A stretch of DNA of 12,464 nt from positions 1-12,464 of the forward strand of contig CAAFLG010000012.1 in NCBI GenBank assembly GCA_900763705.1, written 5' to 3'. Every line of letters begins with the position of its first letter. Position 1 is the stretch's first letter. Position numbers and translations under genes: made by a program. Origin of the DNA: an uncultured Oscillospiraceae bacterium. GTDB lineage: Bacteria; Bacillota; Clostridia; Oscillospirales; Oscillospiraceae. The notes beneath the pieces are model-generated. The model was not told the origin of the DNA and ran no database searches. It saw nothing but the letters and a program-made list of their open reading frames with translations. Shown in pieces: positions 1-6,587 of this stretch.

Positions 1-720
1 GATGGGAATGGCCAGCGCCAGCAGGCGGCGCACGATCGCGCGGCCCGACGCGCAGCGCTCGCCGCTTTGCAGGGCGGGACGGTGGCGCAGATAGTTAGCC
101 GCCATGTAGACGAGCGAGAGAATGGTGCCGATGGTCACGCCACCAATGGCGCCCGCCGCGGCGATGTAGTCCGGCTGGCCGACGCGCAGCAGCCACAGCG
201 AGAGGGCAAGACCGAAGATGAGCTTACACAATGCCTCTAAGATCTGCGAGACGGCCGTGGGCGTCATATACTGCCGGCCCTGCGCGTAGCCGCGGAAGGC
301 GGACAGGCACCCCACGCACACCACCGCGGGCGCGAGCGCACGGATGCCGTAGGCCGCGCGGGGGTTATTGAGAAGGGAGGCAAGATAGTCGTTGCCCCAC
401 CACATCAGCGAGAACGAGACGAGCCCCAACACCAGAAAAACGGTCAGAGAGAGGTTGAAGGTGCGCTGCGCCTGCCGCGTGCGGCCGCGCGCGTAGGCCT
501 CGCTCACAAGCTTGGAGAGCGCGACGGGGAGACCCGCGGTCGAGATGGTCAGCATTGTCGCGTAGATGTTGTAGGCGTTGGAAAAGTCTGCGCTTCCGCC
601 CTCGCCGAGGATGTTGCGCAGCGGGATCTTGAACACCGCGCCGATGACCTTGACGGCCATGATGCCGAATGCCAGCACCGCTGCGCCGCCAAGAAAAGAT
701 TGCTTTTTTTCGGTAGCCAT
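1..720 (-). CDS. MurJ/SpoVB-family lipid flippase, N-terminal part (gene runs off the left edge)
   Basis: This is a 240-residue open frame from ATG at 720 to the left edge with no stop, so the C-terminal half is missing (full-length relatives are about 500 residues). It is an oligosaccharide/lipid flippase of the MOP superfamily, in the SpoVB/YtgP (MurJ-like) branch. Proteins of this branch move lipid-linked cell-wall or spore-cortex precursors across the cytoplasmic membrane. The sequence shows six or so hydrophobic helices (about 10-34, 50-72, 88-108, 124-144, 157-178, 186-208). It also shows the branch hallmarks: NAYNIYATMLTISTAGLPVA near residues 48-67 followed by LSKLVSE, and FRGYAQGRQYMTPTAVSQ followed by LEALCK near 143-165. 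The start has only a weak, distant ribosome-binding site (AAAGG, about 11 nt upstream), and no better in-frame start is visible. It lies 38 nt downstream of the purine nucleoside phosphorylase gene and is probably cotranscribed with it. The exact substrate (lipid II or another lipid-linked sugar) cannot be told from half a protein. Confidence 0.88.
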   Translation of the reverse strand, partial: MATEKKQSFLGGAAVLAFGIMAVKVIGAVFKIPLRNILGEGGSADFSNAYNIYATMLTISTAGLPVALSKLVSEAYARGRTRQAQRTFNLSLTVFLVLGLVSFSLMWWGNDYLASLLNNPRAAYGIRALAPAVVCVGCLSAFRGYAQGRQYMTPTAVSQILEALCKLIFGLALSLWLLRVGQPDYIAAAGAIGGVTIGTILSLVYMAANYLRHRPALQSGERCASGRAIVRRLLALAIPI

Positions 721-758
721 AGAAAATACGACCTTTTGTTCCAAAGAGTTGCGAAGCC

Positions 759-1622
759 TTACAGCCGCTCAAGGCAGCCGAGGATGAGAGAGGAGAAATG
801 CGGGGCGGACTGCTCCGCCATTTCGTTGACCTCCTCGCCCGAAAGGGGCTGGGGGAGAACGCCCGCGGCCATATTGGCGCAGAGCGTCACGCCGAGGATC
901 TCATAGCCGCAGTGCGCGGCGGCGATGGCCTCCGGCGCGGTGGACATGCCCACGGCGTCCGCGCCCAGGATGCGCGCGGCGCGCACCTCGGCGGGCGTTT
1001 CGAACTGCGGGCCGGGGAAGTACATATAGACGCCCTCCTGCAGCGAAAGCCCCTGCTCGCGCGCGACGTCCTTTGCAAGGGCGCGCAGGCGCGGGGAGTA
1101 GACATTGGACATATCGGGGAAGCGCGTGCCGAATTCCTCGATGTTCGGCCCCCAGAGCGGGCCGAAGTCGAAGAGCTTGATGTGGTCGGAGATGAGCATG
1201 AGGTCGCCCGCCTGATAGTCTGTGTTCACAGCGCCCGCGGCGTTCGTCACGATCATCGTCTTCGCGCCAAGCAGGCGGATGACGCGGACGGCGTAGGCGG
1301 CGTCCTCCATGGTGTAGCCCTCGTAGCAGTGCATGCGGCCCTGCATGACCGCCACGCGCTTGCCGCGCAGCTCGCCGAAAACGAAGCGGCCCTCGTGTCC
1401 CGGCGCGGTGGACGCGCGGAAGTGCGGGATGTCCGCATAGCTCACGCAGGTGCGCGCTTCGACCCGCTCGCCGAGAAAGCCCAGGCCGCTGCCGAGCACC
1501 AGCAGTACCTCGGGACGAAAATCGCCGAGGTGAGACGCGATCATATCCGCGCTCTCGCAGTAATCGGCATAGGTGAAGTGCGGCTTGACCGCGTCGGCGG
1601 TAAAGAAATCGCTCTTATTCAT
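759..1622 (-). CDS. punA: Purine nucleoside phosphorylase, trimeric (inosine/guanosine) type
   Basis: This 287-residue protein is of normal length for a trimeric PNP, a cytoplasmic salvage enzyme that splits purine (deoxy)nucleosides with phosphate into base and (deoxy)ribose-1-phosphate. Visible family motifs are the phosphate-binding GSGLG (44-48) and GHEG (75-78), QGRMHCYEG (94-102), NAAGAVN (127-133), GPQFETPAE with the base-contacting Glu208, GADAVGMST (220-228) and Asn250 in CANMAAG. The Glu/Asn pair fits 6-oxopurine (inosine/guanosine) specificity. Unusually, the His that normally contacts the ribose 5'-OH in the later xHEEV motif is Gly here (PLSGEEV, about residue 262), which could change the tolerated 5' group. 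The start ATG has an ideal AAGGAG site and lies 2 nt after the hemZ stop, so translation is probably coupled. The alternative identity, an MTA phosphorylase, is less likely because the Asn/Glu pair is retained. Confidence 0.93.
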   Translation of the reverse strand: MNKSDFFTADAVKPHFTYADYCESADMIASHLGDFRPEVLLVLGSGLGFLGERVEARTCVSYADIPHFRASTAPGHEGRFVFGELRGKRVAVMQGRMHCYEGYTMEDAAYAVRVIRLLGAKTMIVTNAAGAVNTDYQAGDLMLISDHIKLFDFGPLWGPNIEEFGTRFPDMSNVYSPRLRALAKDVAREQGLSLQEGVYMYFPGPQFETPAEVRAARILGADAVGMSTAPEAIAAAHCGYEILGVTLCANMAAGVLPQPLSGEEVNEMAEQSAPHFSSLILGCLERL

Positions 1623-1624
1623 CG

Positions 1625-3094
1625 TTATTCTCCTTGTTCGGCGTAAAAGCGGGCGAAGTCCATCAGATTCGCGCGGCGCTTTTCGGGCCGGTCGATGTAT
1701 TCGCGCGGGTATTTGGCGTTGAACGCGCGGCGGATCTGCCCGCCGCCGACCATCTTGGTCGAGCCGCCCGCGCCGAGCGAGAGGATGGAGTGCAGCTCTT
1801 CCATGATGTAGATGTTGTAGAGTCCCGTGCCGCCGGGCTTCGTCCAGCCCACATTTTCAAAGCTGCCGGACATATACTTCTGGCGGTAGAGGTAATAGGG
1901 GGCAAAACCATGTTTACGCAGCGTGGGGTCGGCATAGTCCAGCATTTCGGCAACCTCCTCCGCGCCGGGGATGCGGCTTCCTTCGAGCGTGATGCGGCTG
2001 CCCTTTTTGAGAGACAGCGTGTGCACCGTGATGTTGTCCGCGCCCATGGAGATGACCTCGTCAAGGCTCCTTGCAAAGCCATCGGGTGTATCCTCGGGAA
2101 GACCCGCGATGAGGTCCATATTGACGTGCGGGAAGTCCGCGGCGCGCACCTGTTCCATGGCGCGGCGGATGTCGTCCGCCGTATGGCGGCGGCCGATGGC
2201 CGCAAGCACGTTATCCTCCATCGTCTGGGGGTTGATGGAAACGCGCGTGGTGTTGTGCGCGCGCAGCACGCGCAGCTTCTCTTCGTCGATCGTATCGGGG
2301 CGGCCTGCCTCGATCGTCAGCTCAGCGAGACCGTTGAAGTCAAAATTCTGCTCAAGCTTTGTGAGGAGACGGTCCATCTGGCCGGCCGTCAGCGTGGTCG
2401 GCGTGCCGCCGCCCATGTAGAAGGATTTGATGTTCAGCCCCATCTCGCGCACGAGCTGCCCCGCAGCGGTGATCTCGTCAAAGAGCGCTTCGAGGTACGG
2501 CTCGACGAGCGAGAAGGACTTTTCCACGCTCTGGGCGACAAAGCTGCAATAGGCGCAGCGCGTGGGGCAGAAGGGGATGCCGACATAGAGCGAAATGTCG
2601 TTCGGCTCCAGCTCCGCCGCCGCGCGGATGCCGGCGTCCGCCGCCTCGATGGCGAGGCGGGCGCGCGCGGGCTGCACGCAGTAAAGCTCCTGAAGCTCCC
2701 GCTCGGCCTTCGCCTTTCCGCCCTCGCGGATCAGCGAGAGGGCGACCTTCGCCGGACGCACGCCCGTGAGACTGCCCCACGCCGGGGAGATGCCGAGCAA
2801 GTCCTTCGCCGCGCCGAAAAAGCTGATGCCGACGGCGTGACGGCGCTGTCCTTCTTTTTCATACTCCGTGCCAGAGAGGGGATAATCATAGCTGTGGGCG
2901 GCGGAGCGGCCGTCGATGCCAAGCTCCGTCGTCACCTGCACGCGATCTTCATCCTCTGAGAGCGTTACGCGCGCCCAGTGTGCGTCAGCCGTTTCATCGA
3001 CCGTGCCGTAGACGGGCTTTTCGCCGGGGAAGAGCGTCAGTAAGCTCTGCTCCAGCGCGTATTTTTCATCATGCCCAATAAGCTCAACTTTCAT
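1625..3094 (-). CDS. hemZ: HemZ-type radical SAM protein (coproporphyrinogen III dehydrogenase family)
   Basis: This 489-residue radical SAM enzyme of the HemN/HemW superfamily belongs to the Firmicutes HemZ branch (the B. subtilis protein is of about the same size). It has an N-terminal HemZ-specific region of about 160 residues ending with the WGSLTGVRPAKV signature. The catalytic domain carries the CX3CX2C [4Fe-4S] motif at Cys176, Cys180 and Cys183. It also carries GGGTPT (228-233) for SAM binding, RVSINPQTM, NMDLIAGLPEDT, and a C-terminal block with NVGWTKPGG and YNIYIMEE. Family members are annotated as oxygen-independent coproporphyrinogen III oxidases in haem synthesis. No other haem gene is in view, so a HemW-like haem-handling role or another radical chemistry remains possible. 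The ATG start is preceded by AAGGA at 9 nt. The gene begins 15 nt after the MBL gene and ends 2 nt before the punA start. Confidence 0.92.
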   Translation of the reverse strand: MKVELIGHDEKYALEQSLLTLFPGEKPVYGTVDETADAHWARVTLSEDEDRVQVTTELGIDGRSAAHSYDYPLSGTEYEKEGQRRHAVGISFFGAAKDLLGISPAWGSLTGVRPAKVALSLIREGGKAKAERELQELYCVQPARARLAIEAADAGIRAAAELEPNDISLYVGIPFCPTRCAYCSFVAQSVEKSFSLVEPYLEALFDEITAAGQLVREMGLNIKSFYMGGGTPTTLTAGQMDRLLTKLEQNFDFNGLAELTIEAGRPDTIDEEKLRVLRAHNTTRVSINPQTMEDNVLAAIGRRHTADDIRRAMEQVRAADFPHVNMDLIAGLPEDTPDGFARSLDEVISMGADNITVHTLSLKKGSRITLEGSRIPGAEEVAEMLDYADPTLRKHGFAPYYLYRQKYMSGSFENVGWTKPGGTGLYNIYIMEELHSILSLGAGGSTKMVGGGQIRRAFNAKYPREYIDRPEKRRANLMDFARFYAEQGE

Positions 3095-3109
3095 GTGAAA
3101 CGATCCTTA

Positions 3110-3721
3110 TCAACGAAGTGCCTGACGGATGTAGGGGTTAAATTCCTGCTCGCGCGCGAGATTCGTCGCGTGCATATGGCCGGGATAGACGGTGTATTCG
3201 CCCTCGAGCCTGCCAAGACGGCGCAGGGAGGCGAGCATCTGCGCGTCGTTGCCGCCGGGAAGGTCGGTGCGGCCCATGGAGCCTGCAAAGAGCGTGTCGC
3301 CGGAGAACATTGCATCGCCCACGAGCAGCGTCACGCCGCCGAGCGTGTGGCCGGGCGTTGCCAGCACTTGAATGGTGAGCGAGCCGAGCGGGAGCGTGTC
3401 GCCCTCGCCGTAGTACTTGAGGTCGGGGATGAGGTCGGCCATCGGGTAGTGATAGATGCCCGTGGAGTGCGCGTCGGCCTCGCCGATGTAGACCTCCGCC
3501 TTGGGCAGGGCCTTTTTGATGGCGGGCACGGCGAGCGTGTGGTCGCGGTGGCCGTGGGTGAGGAGAATGTACTTGAGCGTAACGCCCTGCTCCTTTACGA
3601 GCGCGAGGAGCTTTTCCGCCTCGTCGCCCGGGTCGATGAGCGCGGCAAGCTTCGTCTCCTCGTCGATGAGCAGATAGCAATTCGTCTGCAAAGAGCCGAC
3701 GACGGTGGTGATGACTTTCAT
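3110..3721 (-). CDS. MBL-fold metallohydrolase, glyoxalase II-like
   Basis: This 203-residue single-domain metallo-beta-lactamase-fold hydrolase, probably cytoplasmic, has all seven expected metal ligands: THGHRDH (His56, His58, Asp60, His61), His125 in PGHTLGG, Asp142 in GDTLF, and His182 in YPGHM. The spacing and the FSGDTLFAGSMGRTDLPGG block match the glyoxalase II/YqgX-like subgroup, which lacks the C-terminal substrate domain of true hydroxyacylglutathione hydrolases. The protein therefore looks like a two-metal thioester or related hydrolase, but its substrate is unknown. The ATG start has a strong AAAGGGG site 8 nt upstream, overlapping the end of dtd. It sits between dtd (18 nt) and hemZ (15 nt). 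As I recall, a small MBL protein next to dtd and rel is frequent in Clostridia, so the context suggests cotranscription rather than a specific pathway. Confidence 0.92.
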   Translation of the reverse strand: MKVITTVVGSLQTNCYLLIDEETKLAALIDPGDEAEKLLALVKEQGVTLKYILLTHGHRDHTLAVPAIKKALPKAEVYIGEADAHSTGIYHYPMADLIPDLKYYGEGDTLPLGSLTIQVLATPGHTLGGVTLLVGDAMFSGDTLFAGSMGRTDLPGGNDAQMLASLRRLGRLEGEYTVYPGHMHATNLAREQEFNPYIRQALR

Positions 3722-3739
3722 CGGAAATTCCCCTTTCTT

Positions 3740-4204
3740 TTACTGCTTTTTCGGTGCTTCCAGATCGGCGGAGTCCACGATCAGCGTGAAGGGACCATCG
3801 TTGAGCGAGTCGACCTGCATATAGGCGCCGAACTCGCCTGTCTCCACATGGTAGCCCTTCTCGCGGCAGATCTCCACGAATTTTTCGTACATCGGGATGG
3901 CGATCTCAGGGCGCGCGGCGTTCAGAAACTCCGGACGGCGGCCCTTGCGGCAGTTGCCGTAGAGCGTGAACTGCGAGATGATGAGCAGCTCCCCGCCCAC
4001 ATCGTCGAGCGAGAGGTTGATCTTGTCGTTCTCGTCGTCAAAAATGCGCAGCGAGCAGAGCTTGTCCGCCATCTTGCGGCATTTTTCCTCCGTATCGTCG
4101 GGCGCAACGCCCAGCAGGATCAAAAAGCCCTTGCCGATCTTACCTTTGACTTCTCCGTCGATCGTGACGGAGGCGTGCTGAACCTTGGTCAATACTGCTC
4201 GCAT
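3740..4204 (-). CDS. dtd: D-aminoacyl-tRNA deacylase (D-Tyr-tRNA deacylase)
   Basis: The 154-residue product has the usual length for DTD, a homodimeric proofreading enzyme. It removes D-amino acids (and glycine) mischarged on tRNA, protecting the translation machinery. The two family-defining motifs that meet at the dimer interface are present: SQFTL (77-81) and NDGPFT (135-140), which contains the Gly-cisPro dipeptide. The second usually reads NxGPVT, so Phe for Val is a mild variation. The conserved opening MRAVLTKVQHASVTIDG and the FGAYMQV stretch (125-131) also match. The start ATG is preceded by AAAGGAG. The gene lies 43 nt downstream of rel and 18 nt upstream of the MBL gene. The rel-dtd pairing is typical of Firmicutes (rel and dtd are also neighbours in B. 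subtilis) and supports the assignment. Confidence 0.96.
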   Translation of the reverse strand: MRAVLTKVQHASVTIDGEVKGKIGKGFLILLGVAPDDTEEKCRKMADKLCSLRIFDDENDKINLSLDDVGGELLIISQFTLYGNCRKGRRPEFLNAARPEIAIPMYEKFVEICREKGYHVETGEFGAYMQVDSLNDGPFTLIVDSADLEAPKKQ

Positions 4205-4247
4205 GGTGATTCTCCTTTTTGTCCCCGTGAAAGGGGGGAAGATGTTG

Positions 4248-6572
4248 TTATCCGGCGGGACGGTCCACCTTCATCACGCCGCTGATCTGGTGGAGCTTGC
4301 GCATGACGGCGGCGAGGTGGTTCGCGTCGGAAATGAAGATGTTGAGGTGGATGACCGCAAAGCCATCGGCGGTCGTGGTCGCGTTGATGGACGCCACGCG
4401 CGTCTGCGAGGACGAGAGCGCGGCGGAAACGTCGAGCACGAGGTCGAGGCGGTCCTTGGCGTAAATGTCGAGCGCGGTCTGATAGGATTCCTTCACGTCC
4501 GTGCCCCAGCTGACCTTGATCCAGCGGCCGCGCTCCTCGGGCCTGCGGCGCTCGGGCGCGGCGTTGGGGCAGTCGCAGCGGTGGACGGACACGCCGTAGC
4601 CGCGCGTGATGAAGCCGACGATCTCATCGCCGGGAACGGGCGTGCAGCACTTGGAGAATTTGACAAGGCAGTTCGAAAGTCCCTCGACCACGATGCCCTG
4701 CTCGCTCTTCGTGCGCTTGGGGATGGCCGGGCGCGTCGCGCCGGAATTATCGACCGGCACCGTGGCGGCGCGCTCTTCCTTGCGCTGCTTTTCCAGCTTG
4801 ACGATCTCGTCGTGGATGCGGTTGACGGCCTTCTGCGCGGAGAAGCCGCCGTAGCCGATGGCGGCGTACATCTCGTCCATCGAGCCGAACGAGGTCTTCT
4901 TGAGCAGCGCTGCTTCAAGGTCGCTGCCGAGCACGTCGCTCATCGGGATGCCGAGGTGCTTGAGCTCGGCTTCAAAGGACATGCGGCCGTTGATGATATT
5001 CTCTTCGCGGCGCTCCTTCTTGAACCATTGGCGGATTTTGCTGCGCGCCTCGCTGGACTTGGCGATCTTGAGCCAGTCGCGGCTGGGGCCGTGCGCGCTC
5101 TTGGAGGTCAGGATCTCGACGATGTCGCCGTTTTTGAGCTGATAGTCGAGCGGGGCGATGCGCCCGTTGACCTTTGCGCCCGTCATGCGGTTGCCGATGG
5201 CGGAATGGATGGAGTAGGCAAAGTCGATGGGCGTCGCGCCGGCGGGAAGGTTCGTCACGTCGCCGCGCGGGGAGAAGACGAAGACCTCATCGGCGAACAT
5301 ATCGACTTTGAGCGTGTGGACGAATTCCTCCGCGTCGGTGTTCTCCTGATTTTCGAGAAGGCGGCGCACCCATTCATAGTTGTGTTCATTGGCGCTGCCG
5401 GAGATGCCCTGCTTGTACTTCCAGTGTGCGGCAACACCGTATTCGGCGATCTCGTGCATCTCCTCGGTGCGGATCTGGACTTCAAACGGGATGCCGTCCG
5501 CGCCGATGACGGTGGTGTGGAGCGACTGGTACATATTCGGCTTGGGCGTGCCGATATAGTCCTTGAAGCGGCCGAGCACGGGCCGGTAAAGGTCGTGGAT
5601 GATGCCGAGCACGTTGTAGCAGTCGGCCACGGTGTCTACGATGACGCGGAAGGCGAAGAGGTCGAGCACCTCGTCCATCGTCTTGTTCTGCGCGTACATC
5701 TTGCGGTAGATGCTGTAGGGGTGCTTCATGCGTCCGTAGACCCTGAGATAGGGGACCTTCTGTTCTTTGAGGCGCGCTTCGATCTGCGCCTGCACGCGCT
5801 CCATGAAGGACTCATGCTCGCGCTGCTTTTTCTCGAGCGACTGGGTGATCTCCTCATAGCCGACGGGGTCGAGGTATTTGAGCGAGAGATCCTCCAGCTC
5901 CCACTTGATGCGCTGCATACCGAGGCGGTGGGCGATGGGGGCGTAGATCTCCATCGTTTCAAGCGACTTCTGCCGCTGCTTTTCCGCCGTCTGGTACTCC
6001 ATGGTGCGCATGTTGTGCGTCCGGTCGGCCAATTTGATGAGAATGACGCGGATGTCCTTGGCCATCGCCATGAGCATCTTGCGCAGGTTCTCCATCTGCT
6101 CTTCTTCCTTGCTGGCGTACTGCACGCGCGTGAGCTTGGAAACGCCCTCGACAAGGTCAGCCACGGCGGGGGTGAACTCCTTGGCGATCTCTGCATAGGT
6201 CGCGTCGGTATCCTCGATGCAGTCGTGCATGAGGGCAGCCTCGATGGACTCGGAGTCGAGCCGCAGCTCCTCGGCGATGATCTGCGCGACGGCGAGGGGA
6301 TGGGTGATAAAGGGCGTGCCGTCCTTTCGCAGCTGGCCGCGGTGGTGGTCCTTGGCGTAGTGGTAGGCCTTGTCGATCTGGGCAAAGTCCGCACCGGGAT
6401 TGTAGGTGTGAACGGTCTTGACCAGGCGGTCGTACATTTCGCCAACGAGCGCTTCATGCTCGGGCGAGAGGGGCGGAAGCTCCTTTGTGATCTCCTTTTC
6501 CTTCGCGGCGGGGACGTCCGGCTGCGCCAACGCGGTATTCTCTTTTTTGCTGGTCATGGGATCCTGTGTCAT
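4248..6572 (-). CDS. rel: Bifunctional (p)ppGpp synthetase/hydrolase, long RelA/SpoT homologue
   Basis: This 774-residue protein has the full long-RSH architecture and makes and degrades the stringent-response alarmone (p)ppGpp. The HD hydrolase domain (about 70-195) keeps the expected Mn-binding residues His91, His116-Asp117 and Asp183 (motifs FITHPL, LMHDCIEDT, LADRTHNM). The synthetase domain (about 275-390) has RMKHPYSIYRKM, the catalytic Asp304 region DLFAFRV, RFKDYIGTPKPNMYQSLHTT and FEVQIRT (Glu364). The RFKD tetrapeptide (335-338) is the RXKD form of bifunctional Rel rather than the EXDD of monofunctional RelA. Then come a TGS domain (about 427-490), a helical linker, a Cys-rich zinc-finger/RIS region (Cys642, Cys643, His664, Cys666, Cys668) and a C-terminal ACT domain (about 700-774). 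The start is the first Met of MTQDPMTSKK, 10 nt after GGAG. It begins 15 nt after recJ, with no apt gene between them. Both activities should be functional. Confidence 0.97.
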   Translation of the reverse strand: MTQDPMTSKKENTALAQPDVPAAKEKEITKELPPLSPEHEALVGEMYDRLVKTVHTYNPGADFAQIDKAYHYAKDHHRGQLRKDGTPFITHPLAVAQIIAEELRLDSESIEAALMHDCIEDTDATYAEIAKEFTPAVADLVEGVSKLTRVQYASKEEEQMENLRKMLMAMAKDIRVILIKLADRTHNMRTMEYQTAEKQRQKSLETMEIYAPIAHRLGMQRIKWELEDLSLKYLDPVGYEEITQSLEKKQREHESFMERVQAQIEARLKEQKVPYLRVYGRMKHPYSIYRKMYAQNKTMDEVLDLFAFRVIVDTVADCYNVLGIIHDLYRPVLGRFKDYIGTPKPNMYQSLHTTVIGADGIPFEVQIRTEEMHEIAEYGVAAHWKYKQGISGSANEHNYEWVRRLLENQENTDAEEFVHTLKVDMFADEVFVFSPRGDVTNLPAGATPIDFAYSIHSAIGNRMTGAKVNGRIAPLDYQLKNGDIVEILTSKSAHGPSRDWLKIAKSSEARSKIRQWFKKERREENIINGRMSFEAELKHLGIPMSDVLGSDLEAALLKKTSFGSMDEMYAAIGYGGFSAQKAVNRIHDEIVKLEKQRKEERAATVPVDNSGATRPAIPKRTKSEQGIVVEGLSNCLVKFSKCCTPVPGDEIVGFITRGYGVSVHRCDCPNAAPERRRPEERGRWIKVSWGTDVKESYQTALDIYAKDRLDLVLDVSAALSSSQTRVASINATTTADGFAVIHLNIFISDANHLAAVMRKLHQISGVMKVDRPAG

Positions 6573-6587
6573 ATCGGGTCGTCTCCT

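Noticed and set aside
4205..4247. Hairpin between rel and dtd as an internal terminator
   Set aside because: Only a 5-bp TCCCC/GGGGA stem forms and it is not followed by a U run, so it is unlikely to end transcription.
1634..4285. Long plus-strand frames antisense to hemZ, the MBL gene and dtd
   Set aside because: The minus-strand genes are clear family members with ribosome-binding sites. The plus-strand frames have none and are compositionally odd.
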